Counted from the stretch's first letter, positions 12,729 through 22,533 are shown. The stretch is 64,000 nt of DNA from Clavelina lepadiformis (GCF_947623445.1 NC_135244.1:21142860-21206859), one strand, 5' to 3'. Notes: generated by a model from the sequence alone, not told the origin. Made by a program: numbers and translations.

Positions 12729-13916
12729 CTAATCTTTGGAAGCTCTGTCTAGTGTGTGTCGTTTTCTTCTGACTGTGTCTTCAAGTGAACCAATCGATGC
12801 TTGCTTCAGTTTCATATCGTGAAGAAAAGTTTTCACTTTTCCATCTTTCTTCATCCGATGATCGTGCAACTTTTTTATTCGATCTTCCCGCTCTTTTTCT
12901 TCTTTCTCCTGCTCTGAATATTGTTTCACATTCTTACCTCTCTGCTCGTTTCTCCAATCTGCATTCTGCATCATTTCTCGTCTCTTCTTCTCTAGTTCAT
13001 CTTTTGTTAGCTTTCTCGTAAAACCAGATTTTTCCTTTCTCTCGTATTTTTCCTTCTTCGGATCAGGTGATGGTGTCCTCCGAGACTTTTTAACTGGTTT
13101 AGGACTATCTCTTTTGTTTACAACAATTAACCCGTAACCCTTCTTCTTGTTGAGGCTCTTCTCTTCATCTTCAGAGGTGGAAGATTTTGTGCGTCCTCTA
13201 TCTTTGGATTTTTTTTTCTTTTTGTACGATGCAGAATCTTCGTCATCCGAATAAAGTTTCTTATAGGAGAATTTTCCTTTATGCTTGTCGTGTTTCTTTG
13301 ACTCAAAACTGTGCTTCATTTCATGATGTTTTGCTTCCCTTTCACTTTCAGAAGATGATAATGACAATGATGAGTCAGAAGAGTCGTTTTCCTGCAAATC
13401 TTTCTCCAGTGCTTTTTTAAGTGCGGCATGTAGCTTTTTATCTTTGTGAGCATTTTCAAGGATCTTTTTTGATTGTTTTTTTGGAGGCTCCTCCTCGGAG
13501 TCTGATGAGCGGTAGTTTTTGGTTTTCTTCTTTTTGTGTTTGCGAGAGGAATGAGCCTTTTTCTTGTGATGGTGATTGCTCTTGCCAAGGTCTTTCACTA
13601 GAGCTGTTTTCAGCATGTTTTGGAGATGTTTACGTTTAACTGGATTGCTAAGAAGTTCTCTTCTTTTTTCATCTTCTCTCTTTTTTATCGCAAACAACGG
13701 ATCTTCTCTCACTTTGCTCTCATAATCCAATCTCTCGAGGACAGTAACGCTCAGGTTCTCATTTGTTGTATCTTTGACGATAAAATCTCCTTTGTCTTCC
13801 TCCAGCTTGTTTATCCTTTTTCCTAATAAATAAGCTTCTCGGTCAATCGATGAATTGGTTCCCTCGTACATCCACTTAACATTGGTTGATTCATCTGGCA
13901 CGTTCGAGTTAGCCAT
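12729..13916 (-). CDS. CWC25: Spliceosome step-1 factor CWC25 homologue, lacking the N-terminal CIR_N region
   Basis: CWC25 joins the activated spliceosome and promotes the first transesterification. This 395-residue single-exon frame matches human CWC25 from the WMYQG segment onward: KWMYEG near residue 14, then EAYLLGKRINK, REDPLFAIKKREDEKRRELL, NPVKRK, a long Lys/Ser/Asp-rich middle (about 110-280), and the conserved C-terminal block GFTRKLTKDELEKKRREMM followed by MKLKQASIGSLEDTVRR. Human CWC25 has about 60 more N-terminal residues including the CIR_N helix with the SWHP motif. Here an in-frame TAA lies just upstream of the ATG unless the AG two bases before the ATG is a splice acceptor, and no SWHP-like codons occur in the 450 bp upstream. 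Either an unseen distant exon, leader trans-splicing at that AG, or true loss. Confidence 0.85.
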   Translation of the reverse strand: MANSNVPDESTNVKWMYEGTNSSIDREAYLLGKRINKLEEDKGDFIVKDTTNENLSVTVLERLDYESKVREDPLFAIKKREDEKRRELLSNPVKRKHLQNMLKTALVKDLGKSNHHHKKKAHSSRKHKKKKTKNYRSSDSEEEPPKKQSKKILENAHKDKKLHAALKKALEKDLQENDSSDSSLSLSSSESEREAKHHEMKHSFESKKHDKHKGKFSYKKLYSDDEDSASYKKKKKSKDRGRTKSSTSEDEEKSLNKKKGYGLIVVNKRDSPKPVKKSRRTPSPDPKKEKYERKEKSGFTRKLTKDELEKKRREMMQNADWRNEQRGKNVKQYSEQEKEEKEREDRIKKLHDHRMKKDGKVKTFLHDMKLKQASIGSLEDTVRRKRHTLDRASKD

Positions 13917-14367
13917 CGCTGCTTAAAGACGTGATAAATTGAAAGTCCTACACGATCTAGCAAGATAAAAACACTTTTTTATTGGCAATGATATATAATA
14001 CTTCTTCAATTTGAAATAGACTTTGCAGAATTTGACTAGCAACATGATTTCAAAAATATTCTAGAAAAATAAAACCATAGTTTAGAAACAGATGTTTAAT
14101 ATAGATTTGATTAAAATCACACATATACGTAAATGTCTCTTCTAAATTTGCACACCAAATAAATGAGTAAGCGCCATGCGTAAGTAAAACTTAAGTACAT
14201 GTACAATAAAGAATTAAACTTGCAAAAACTCAAATAAATACTTTTAGCAATCATTTTTATGATGTAAAGGTTTCATTGAACATTAAGTAAGACTTAAGGC
14301 AACTGCTTAGGTTAACATTTGCTTTATGCTGACTGCTGTTGCATACGTTCAAAACAGATCCTATTTA
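13917..14367. other. Intergenic: TBC1D7 3' end to CWC25 5' end
   Basis: Read on both strands for a missing CWC25 N-terminal exon; none found. AT-rich with no clear feature except the acceptor-like TTTAAGCAG directly before the CWC25 ATG. Confidence 0.5.
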
Positions 14368-15246
14368 TTAAAGAATTTTCTCTAATTTTTTCCACCTTTC
14401 AATTCCTTTATATACAATAACATCACTAGCTTCATCTGAGAATGGCACTGCAGTCAAAGTTTCATGACATTTTAGCAAAGTTTTCGCTTGTAAAAGATGC
14501 CTGTCAAAAGTTATTAGAATCTGAACTGCAATGTAAGGCAAAAGGCGTGAACCACGACCAATTAGAACGTCCCAAATCCTTTCCAGACAACCATTGCACT
14601 GGATAATTCCGGCATAAGAACGCTTGTACCACGACTTTATCAAATCATCATTGAAAAAGTTCAAATCATTCAAATGATGAAACAGCTTGCTGTGTTCTTT
14701 TTTTAAAGCTGATGTGAGTAAATTGTTAAATTCATCAATCTGAGCAAGGTAATTATTTCCCTCAAAGTAATGATAAAGCTTCACCGAAACCCAGTAACCT
14801 ATCACCGGAGAATCAACAATCTCACTCACTGCTTGTGCGATTGAATAAAAGTTGTCGTGCCAAGCAGCGTGACGAAATGCCAGTCGCAGTTCACCGGTTT
14901 CCAGCAAATGCATTTTAAGAAAAACTTCCGGCAGATCAGTCTTGTCATCAATCTTCCTCATAACAGTCAATGCACGATTGAGGTCGTTATATTGTTCCGT
15001 TCGTTGAAGCATGACAAACTTGTGGGATTGCTGGTGGATGGGGAGGATTTTGAGGAGTATCTTCCATATCAAGATCCGGAAACTTGAAGGGATGGAAAAA
15101 CGAATGCAAAAGTTTTCCAGATTTTTCCGGTCGATTATATCATCTTTCAAAATGGCCACGATCGCTTTTTCGCCAATTCCACGGCAACCAACCTTGTCAT
15201 AATATGACACTCGGAAGTTACGCTTCCCACTAGTGTCATCAACCAT
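14368..15246 (-). CDS. TBC1D7: TBC1 domain family member 7 (TSC complex subunit)
   Basis: Third subunit of the TSC1-TSC2-TBC1D7 complex, which acts at the lysosome as GTPase-activating complex for RHEB and thereby restrains mTORC1. The intronless 292-residue frame aligns along its length with human TBC1D7 (293 residues). Landmarks: FRVSYYDKVGCRGIGEK at the start, SIPSSFRILIWKILLKILP, EVFLKMHLLETGEL, VIGYWVSVKLYHYFE and the last helix ending in SDVIVYKGIERWKKLE. Like vertebrate TBC1D7 it lacks a clear IxxDxxR arginine finger, consistent with a scaffold role. The ATG follows directly on AG (GGCTAAG then ATG), so the mRNA may be leader-spliced or have an unseen 5' exon. Loss of all introns in a gene that is split in vertebrates suggests intron loss or ancient retrocopying. 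Confidence 0.93.
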   Translation of the reverse strand: MVDDTSGKRNFRVSYYDKVGCRGIGEKAIVAILKDDIIDRKNLENFCIRFSIPSSFRILIWKILLKILPIHQQSHKFVMLQRTEQYNDLNRALTVMRKIDDKTDLPEVFLKMHLLETGELRLAFRHAAWHDNFYSIAQAVSEIVDSPVIGYWVSVKLYHYFEGNNYLAQIDEFNNLLTSALKKEHSKLFHHLNDLNFFNDDLIKSWYKRSYAGIIQCNGCLERIWDVLIGRGSRLLPYIAVQILITFDRHLLQAKTLLKCHETLTAVPFSDEASDVIVYKGIERWKKLEKIL

Positions 15247-15886
15247 CTTAGCCTAATGCCTGCTCACAATCAACAAAGAAAAAAATCAAATAAGTTCCAT
15301 CGATTAATGAACTACCACGGTACTGTCTTTTCATTTTAGCATGACCAAACAAAGAGATAGAAATATACCCAGCACATTTATGCATGAAATTTAATGAAAT
15401 GCACTTGTAACCATGGCAATGCATTTCAGTTACTGGCAAACTTAAACCCAACGTCAAAATATGAGATGGTAAAATGTTAAAAAAACTAAACCGTATATTT
15501 ATAATCACAGAAAAATATTGCACACAAATAAGAAATAATTCAAAACCTCGCAAGGAAAAACATAACCGAGTGTAGCTAAAAAAGGAAAATCTACAGAGTG
15601 GCAAATCTGTAAGTATGTTTAAAAAACGTTTATTCAGTGTTTATGGGCTAAACTACACATTTATGTATATGAAATAGAGTTTGGTATAAAATTATTTGTA
15701 TATATATATATATGCACTATACGACATATACATAAAATCCTGTGATTGGCAACTTCGAAAGCTAGCTACATTTTTCAGCAAAATTAATATAACATTAACT
15801 CTGTAGAACCTAGAAAGCAAAATACGCCAAAAGTTCAATTCAATCCTGAAAAAAATTCACAGTGTCCAAGAAGAGAAACATGAAGT
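15247..15886. other. Intergenic: BORCS6 3' region and TBC1D7 upstream region
   Basis: A 640-bp non-coding gap with a short TA dinucleotide run near 15700-15713. No gene or further repeat is supported. Confidence 0.5.
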
Positions 15887-17360
15887 TCAATGAACATTTG
15901 CCTCCAGGGCAGACACAACATCTTTTATCCTTTCTCTGGAAAAAACATTTCTTTAAAAATAGGCAATTAGAAAACCAACTAACCAGCAAACAAAAATTAA
16001 AACCCATTTTAAACTAAATTAAAGGTCGTTTCCAGTAACTCAGTAACACATCTTTAAGCAACTGGATAAAGCATACAATTCCACAATGCATGGAATTTAC
16101 ATTTTAGTGGCAAGTTTGTAAACAGGCAGCATAGCTTTGTCTAACTCTTCACAGTGAGCAATCAACGCATACATGGAATGTACTGCGTTGTCCACACGTG
16201 TACCCAGGTTGTTCACCACATCATTACAAGCTTGTGTGTTGGCAACAGAAATCGCAGTTATCTGTTCAAAACAAAGACTATTTTCACATACAGCGTATAT
16301 AACGACTCATCTGTTTGAAACACGTGCTTTATTTTTTCCATACTTATGTAAACATGACAACGAGTTAAAGACGAAATAGGCAATAACACACTGGTAATTG
16401 ACCACTCTGGAAAATTAAGCATGAGCACACACTATACTTGTTAAGTGCTGGCTATACTTTTTCACATTCACCCACATTTATAAAACAATTGCTTTGGGCA
16501 AATCTGTTTGAATGCCAATTTGCAATAAATAATAACTTCAAACCTCAGCAAAAATTTGGCTGCTACATTGTCATACCAAAGATGTTGTCACATTGTTCTA
16601 CTAACACATTCAATTAGTCATAGAAAAGTGCCACTTTTTCCAGTCTGGGTAGGATGGTGGTGGGTGAATTAGTAAACAAGTTTAAACATACTGTACAACC
16701 TGGTTAAGCCTTTTTGTTAGTTCTGCCAAAACTTCATCAACGCTCTTTGAAAGTTTGTAGCAGTCGTTTTCGAGATCATCCAAAACATTTGGATTAACTA
16801 CGTTGTGGTTTTTGGGAGTAATCGAAGCTTTTGCCATGGAAAGTCCACGATTTGAGCCTGTATTTAAAACGGGAATAAACCTTTAAAATAAAGTAGAGTT
16901 TTCCAGCTTTAGTCCTCACATAAGTACACTCTACCATTATAATGTCACACTAATAAATACAACGTGCAATTTAAATGAGTACCCAGATGACACCCGAAAT
17001 TCAGCTGAATGGATACCAACTTGGCACTCGGTTTTTGATGGTAACTACAAAAACTTTGTATTTGTTCATTTAATGCTTGAACATGTAGTGCCTATTAATG
17101 CATAATCAACAATACAATACCAAATTTACAATACCAGGTGTTAGCTTTTCAATAAAATCGTTTGCGATGTATGAGGTTTTTCCATTTTCTTGTTTAACTA
17201 ATCCATCACTGCTGAGAGGTTGTGTCAGTAAATTTGTTCTCTGTCCGACGATATGTCTCTTAACTGCTACTTCTGCTTCAGAAATTATTTCCGACGAGGT
17301 GGATTGGACATCTGGGCTGATGCTTCTTTCCGGAATTGGTTTATTTTCCTTAGCTGACAT
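15887..17360 (-). CDS. BORCS6: BLOC-1-related complex subunit 6 (BORCS6/lyspersin)
   Basis: Subunit of BORC, the lysosome-surface complex that recruits ARL8 and kinesin to move lysosomes outward. Four exons with matching phases (17135-17360, 16700-16857, 16101-16261, 15887-15935) encode 197 residues. The N-terminal third is polar and low in conservation. The C-terminal two thirds match the BORCS6 family: NPNVLDDLENDCYKLSKSVD, then QITAISVANTQACNDVVNNL, VDNAVHSMYALIAHCEELDK and a last short exon ending IERIKDVVSALEANVH. Human BORCS6 has the same order (LTVGYIQTYRDAVDSLGESV, MYTLIARCEEL). The frame starts at MSAKENK (17360). It lies next to TBC1D7, another lysosomal regulator. The assignment rests on recalled family motifs and is strong for the C-terminal half. 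Confidence 0.85.
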
Positions 17361-18894
17361 AACTACTCAATGTGAGATTTTCACTCTTAAATTATTTCAT
17401 TTACTAATTTGCCTAATTGTAACTACCTGAGTGTTGAATCAGAACGGAACCTTCAAACCTGTTTGCATAAATATCTTTAAGAAACTGACCAAGAACCATA
17501 ATTTGGACATTCTTTACTTTTGCAATCCCATATCAGCTCGACTGGAAAGTACGGTGAGATGAGAGAGAGAATTCTATTAGAATTCCTGTATTCAATGCCA
17601 AAAATTTTGGCGTGATGGCGTCCACTACAGCTTCAATTTTTGTTTATTTATTATAAATTGGCATTCAAACAACTAGTTTTTTCTTGTTTATTTATTATAA
17701 ATCAGCGTGAAGATGAAAAAGTTTGGCATATACGTTGATGAACCTCGTGCGTGCAGGTGCCACACTTTCCACTATGCCATATCAGTAAAATAAATTATTA
17801 CGTCAAGACTTTTCCCCTACTGCCCCATTACTCATTCCCATTTAGGCTTTGATGTGGCAGTGCAAAAGTCATTATATATGTATTGCGTTAACTTGGCGCA
17901 AATTTTAGCATTACTTTTCTTGGTCCAAGTATCTAGCACACTGAAAGCAAACTTAATCCTGGCTGCAGATTCGGGCAAGGGTGCACTTAAGTGCAGTTTT
18001 CATGAGATTAAGCAGTATAGGCTTGTCTACTACAGGTGCTTGAGATGTATTCGTGTATTAATGCACAAAAAGTTATCATTAAAAAGGAATAAGCCGGATT
18101 GGAAAGTTTGTGAAGTGGGCAGGGAAAAAAATTAATTGTGCGTACAATGGCTACTGTTACGTCTTGATTGCGCGGCGGATTTCTCACTCATAAACAGCAA
18201 ACTTTCCAATCTGGGACAGAACTTCTTCGCATTTAGTGTTTCATTGATTAAGAGATTGAAATAACCAAGTTGTGTAAATTTATACAGAATAGTGCATCTA
18301 AGAACGCACTTCCAGTGCATTCAAACATTTTTGCGCACCAGTACCTGCCGTGTCTGGTTGTTTGCCGCAAGGCAAGATCTCAACGAAAACAGAACTCTCT
18401 GGAAAACTGTGCAGTCGGGCTGCAAAGCATCAGAAATTTCTGTAACCAGCAGTCCGTGCAAGCACACAAATTTTGGCGCTATGGGTAATACTTTAATTCT
18501 TTGTTTATTTAATATGCAAAACACCTCTATCTGTTTTCTTTATTATAAATCGGTGTGAATGTGTTAAAATGTTGTGTACTTGTTGAACTGCGCGTCATTT
18601 TATTTGTTGAATCGCGGAACCTACTTCCAGAACCACATAGGGTACAGTATGGATGCACTCTTAAAAATATTAGATTTACTGATAATTTCACAAACAAAAC
18701 GTTATAAATATAATTGAGGTAGCCTACTTCTAATATTTATAGAGAAATCTTTAAAGTGTCTAAACATAGTTTATCAGCACTGAATTTTTCCCTACTACAG
18801 TAATTTTATTTTTGGTTCTACTGCAAGATTTTTATGCCACTACCTTCTTGGGGGAATTTCCGGCGCAAACTTACAAGACAAGATTGATCTTCAC
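17361..18894. repeat. Non-coding stretch with short dispersed repeats
   Basis: Region upstream of BORCS6. Three pieces share the phrase TTTATTATAAAT followed by a GTGAA- or GGCAT-like end (near 17645, 17690 and 18540), and TTTTGGCG(T/C)-type starts occur near 17607 and 18473; a related piece lies near 46040. This suggests a small low-copy repeat family. Open frames here have no recognisable similarity or codon signal. Confidence 0.35.
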
Positions 18895-19893
18895 TAGGGC
18901 CCGCAAAAGTCAATAAAGTCAAAAATGTTTAAGGACCTCGTCTGACCACGAATCAAAGAATAAAGTTGTTTTCAGCACCTAAGGGATTGTTTCTAAGAAG
19001 TTTATAGGTCAAAATAAAGTCAAAATTTACAATAAAGTCAAAATTTTCAATAAAGTCAAAATTTGTCAAAATATGGCTTTTTACAAAGTTTTTGTGTTTC
19101 TTGAGAGTAATTCTTGTAAAAATCCTCGTGGAAGCATTGTAAATCAGGAACTGCGACACAATTAAACCATATTAACCCATAAAAGCAGGAAATAAGTCAC
19201 AATGCCCACTTGGATCAGCAGTAACTTTTATCGCAAATTATCCATTGTTTATTCATTGTTACGTATTTAAATAACTCTTACAAAACACTTCCTCTTCATA
19301 AACGTGGTCTTTTCGAAGATCAACAGTTTGGATTTTAGGAATAGCCTACTGACATTCTGTAATACAAAAATGCCTAAGCAAGCTAAATCGTCTTCAGCAA
19401 AAGTTAGACAGATTTGTCGAGATTTTTCTGATGAATTTAATGCAACTCCCGGGGGTGATTTAAGGTGCAATTTTTGCGAGGTTATAGTGAAGTGCGATAA
19501 AAAGTATTTTGTTGAAGGCCACAGGAAAAGTAAACACCATCAAGCTGGATTGGAGCAACAACAAGCATTCCCTGTTTAATTTGCTGTTTATTAGAATTTA
19601 CCATGCGGAGAAAATCGAGGCAAAGTGCCCTTTTCACAAGGACAAAATAACACAAGCTACCTAAATCTATCGCCAAAAAACACGACGCACTTTTTATAAT
19701 CCATAAAACACCTTGACTTTTCGACAAAATATTACGTTTGGGTCTGAAATCGACAAAATATTATGTTTGGGTAACTGGAGGAAGAACTGTGGCCTCTACA
19801 AATAAGCAATTTCGTTAGGTCAAAATAAAGTCAAAATTTGATAAAAATAAAGTCAAAAAAAATTTTTTTTAGGTCAAAATAAAAACGGCCCTA
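18895..19893. mobile_element. hAT-type DNA transposon, non-autonomous, with 8-bp target duplication
   Basis: The 999-bp element begins TAGGGCC and ends GGCCCTA (7-bp terminal inverted repeats) and is flanked by the identical octamer ATCTTCAC at 18887-18894 and 19894-19901. An 8-bp duplication is the hallmark of hAT insertion. Both ends carry repeated AATAAAGTCAAAA-like subterminal motifs (near 18913, 19013-19065 and 19825-19880), as expected for transposase-binding sites. Inside is a short zinc-finger gene but no catalytic transposase. Confidence 0.85.
19370..19579 (+). CDS. BED-type zinc-finger protein of the hAT element (transposase N-terminus only)
   Basis: A frame of 69 residues from MPKQAKSS to a stop at 19577-19579. 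It contains one Cys2-His2-like finger: CNFC, then HRKSKHH about 19 residues later, in the arrangement used by hAT transposase N-termini and by CGGBP1-like proteins derived from them. The basic start and the finger suggest DNA binding. The dimerisation and catalytic RNase H-like parts that should follow are missing, so the product cannot transpose by itself. It could be a remnant, or could compete for element ends if expressed. No intron donor clearly leads to further coding sequence within the element. The frame continues open upstream to 19304, but the ATG at 19370 matches where such proteins usually start. Confidence 0.6.
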   Translation: MPKQAKSSSAKVRQICRDFSDEFNATPGGDLRCNFCEVIVKCDKKYFVEGHRKSKHHQAGLEQQQAFPV

Positions 19894-20366
19894 ATCTTCA
19901 CTAAATATTAAATAACCACTTACAGACAAATCAGTCGACCAAAAACTTGTTAGATGTGTAGCCAGGGTTGCCATCGATATGGACTCAAAAATGAGGACGA
20001 CCAGGAACCAAGATAAGACTAAAAGGGAACAGAAGTTATTGAACGGAATATATTTTGACGATACGTCAATTCAATGTAAAAGGCCGCAGGAGAAAGCGAT
20101 GTGTCTAAAAAGCATACACTATATTCACTGCAGGTCTTGTTTAAGTGTACTTTTACTTGAAGGTATGACTAAACTGCCCTTTCACTAAGACTGTTCCTAT
20201 TTTTGGTTCTAAATGGCACACTAAGGTATGTCGATATGCCAAATAACCTAGATCAGGGTTTCTCAACCGCTGATTTGCATAGGCCTAATCACTGTGGCAC
20301 AGTCAGTCAGTTTAGGTTTAAGCCAGTCCAGCCTATAACATCTATTTAAAGCTTTACTTGTTATGT
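19894..20366. other. Non-coding stretch between hAT element and SINE
   Basis: Contains the right target-duplication copy (19894-19901) and, near 20252, CAGGGTTTCTCAACCG, which resembles one end of another hAT-type element whose partner end I cannot find. No gene is supported. Confidence 0.4.
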
Positions 20367-20653
20367 TAGCCGGCTTGGTAGCCGAGTGGTTCAAGCGCTG
20401 CCCTCGCAGTAAATGCGGTTTAGGTTCTGTGTTCAATGCTCAATTGCGCCATACCATTCTAATGCCCTTGGGCAAGGCATTAACTTGCTCCTGTTCAGTG
20501 GATCTAGTGGACAGTTCTAAAATCGGGTAGTAGGCCTACCATAGAAAAATAAAAAATGTTTGACAATCGGAACTTGCACAAAGGCTAGCTGGGTAACCGG
20601 GGCTTAAGCGATGACAAATCATCGTCGTGTTTTAAGTCGTGCAAAGACTTTCC
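20367..20653 (+). mobile_element. tRNA-derived SINE, copy 1 (full length)
   Basis: The head GGTAGCCGAGTGG is an RNA polymerase III A box in a tRNA-like context, followed by a degenerate B box (TTCTGTGTTCAATGCT). The body and tail match the minus-strand copy at 47963-48243 in order: CCCT-GGGCAAGGCAT, CTGTTCAG, TGTTTGACAATC-GAACTTGC, then an ATCATCG-type hairpin and a TGCAAAGACTTT end. It ends about 120 bp before the HAUS8 start codon. Confidence 0.75.
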
Positions 20654-20770
20654 TCAGTCCGAGGATACACATTATCATACCATGCCAACCTTTATTTTTT
20701 ATCTATCTATAGGTTTTATACGACAAGTTTTGCTGATTGTTCCCTATACCTTATTGTACATCAGTACATA

Positions 20771-21874
20771 ATGTCGCGTAAAGCTCCAGCCATTCGAGTG
20801 ACAACCGACAACCAAATATCTGGAAACAGTTTATCAGAAACTAGCAAAGAAGACACTGATAGACCTAACATGACATTTTCCATGATGCAAGATACTTCAA
20901 TAGATCAAAATTTCTCACGTGCAACAACTTCTGGTAGAAATGTACAACGCTGTGATGATCATAAACGCAACTGTTCTGCTACCACAAAGAGTAAGCGCAA
21001 ACCCGTTTACAAGGTTGTTCAGTCTCGCTACAAATCAAAACCGAACACCACTAAACGAAGTGCAATGCCACCTCAAAGCCAGCAAGCATTAGGTCTTAAC
21101 ATCACACCTGTTTCAAATAAGCTGGAAGAAGAACAAGATTTGGATGCTAAAGCTTCTACACCAACGGCGCATCATAAGAGCTTGTTCGAAGCGGACATGT
21201 CTGCGATATATAGACCTAGCGCATCAGCTGCAGCAAGTTCTGCTGCTAAACATGCAACGCAACCAAGCTGCCCTGTAAAAATAACCCAGGATGATCTGCA
21301 TCTTGCATTTTATGAATATTGTCGAATGGCTTATATGAATAAAATGGTGAAGAATGCTGCCGAAAAACGACACAGTGAAGCTGTTAGAGATCTAACGAAT
21401 ATGGGACTTTTCTTATCCAAATTGCGTGAAGAGGTTGGGATATATGAAGAGGAGGTGGAAGTGTTGCAATCTAACGAATCTCTAAAAGACATCGTGGAGA
21501 AAGGAGAAGAGGATATGAAGCTTGTCCATACTGAAGATTTCTATGAAAAAATGAGTGATCTCACCATTAACATTGATGCTGTACGGCACGGTTTACAAAC
21601 TAGAAATTTATCCAGGGTTGATTCCAGTCAATTATTCAGTGCTTTAGGTCACACTGAAATGCAGCTAAATGATACAAGTCACGTATATAGCTCTTTAGAA
21701 AATTGTGAAAGTAGTTGCATGAATGATGCTGAGTTAAAAAGTAAATTTTGTTCCACCGTCTCAAACCTTGAATCAGTTTCAAATCAGTGTAGTACCTTTC
21801 ATGATGTGGTTGTTGTTGAAAACAAGTTGAGACTGCAGTTAGATACTGAGAAAATGTTAGAAGAAACTGTTTGA
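20771..21874 (+). CDS. HAUS8: HAUS augmin-like complex subunit 8 homologue
   Basis: Augmin recruits gamma-tubulin ring complex to spindle microtubules for branching nucleation; HAUS8 carries its basic microtubule-binding N-terminus. This intronless frame gives 367 residues from MSRKAPAIRV. Supporting marks: a disordered, Lys/Arg-rich N-terminal third with KVVQSRYKSKP, which resembles the VIESRYLQY motif of vertebrate HAUS8, then DMSAIYRPS, then helical coiled-coil sequence from about residue 175 to the end (EKRHSEAVRDLTNMGLFLSK, EEEVEVLQSN). Length fits the family (human about 410). I chose the ATG at 20771 because upstream in-frame codons run through SINE-derived sequence. The match is by motif and architecture and is moderate. 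Confidence 0.65.
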   Translation: MSRKAPAIRVTTDNQISGNSLSETSKEDTDRPNMTFSMMQDTSIDQNFSRATTSGRNVQRCDDHKRNCSATTKSKRKPVYKVVQSRYKSKPNTTKRSAMPPQSQQALGLNITPVSNKLEEEQDLDAKASTPTAHHKSLFEADMSAIYRPSASAAASSAAKHATQPSCPVKITQDDLHLAFYEYCRMAYMNKMVKNAAEKRHSEAVRDLTNMGLFLSKLREEVGIYEEEVEVLQSNESLKDIVEKGEEDMKLVHTEDFYEKMSDLTINIDAVRHGLQTRNLSRVDSSQLFSALGHTEMQLNDTSHVYSSLENCESSCMNDAELKSKFCSTVSNLESVSNQCSTFHDVVVVENKLRLQLDTEKMLEETV

Positions 21875-21927
21875 AGTGTTTTGTTGTATTCATTCAGACG
21901 TTTTCATATTTTTTGTTGATCTTTATG

Positions 21928-22402
21928 CAAAAGATATATCTTGGAAATATTTAGTGTCTTGCTAAGAAGATGAACTTATGTGACGTAAAAAAAAATTTCA
22001 TACCAACTACACATTTTTAAATTTTCTGCTTACGGTTGCTTTAAAGATTTAATCAGTACAGCAGAATGCGCTTAATAAATCCATCTACGTATTAAATCCA
22101 ACTTGCTTTGGAATGAAATTTTTTAAATTTTGAAAAATAGCCGGTTAATAAATCTTGGATATATCCAAGATATATCAAAAGATATATCTTGGAAATATTT
22201 AGTGTCTTGCTAAGAAGATGAACTTATGTGACGTAAAAAAAAATTTCATACCAACTACACATTTTTAAATTTTCTGCTTACGGTTGCTTTAAAGATTTAA
22301 TCAGTACAGCAGAATGCGCTTAATAAATCCATCTACGTATTAAATCCAACTTGCTTTGGAATGAAATTTTTTAAATTTTGAAAAATAGCCGGTTAATAAA
22401 TC
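21928..22402. repeat. Near-perfect tandem duplication, 248-bp period
   Basis: The sequence from GATATATCTTGG (21933) to CCGGTTAATAAATC (22154) recurs with an exact 248-bp offset (22181-22402) with no difference noticed by eye. The joint contains a short palindrome, TTGGATATATCCAA. Each unit includes a CAGCAGAATGCGC...AATAAATCC end that resembles the left end of the adjoining DNA transposon. Confidence 0.85.
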
Positions 22403-22472
22403 CAAAATTCGCTTTATAAATCCGTTTCATAAAGATTTTTGTGAAAAAATTTAACGTAATCTAAATCTAATA

Positions 22473-22533
22473 TATGTCAATCAATATAATATGTCAATCA
22501 ACACAGTATGTCAATCAATACAGTAGGTCAATC
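22473..22533. repeat. 17-bp minisatellite, about 3.6 units
   Basis: Units starting TATGTCAATCAA at 22473, 22490 and 22507 and a partial one at 22524 repeat every 17 bases. Confidence 0.8.

Noticed and set aside
20639-20770. N-terminal extension of HAUS8 by 44 residues
   Set aside because: The extension begins inside the SINE tail and is unlike any HAUS8 N-terminus; the ATG at 20771 starts the basic region expected.
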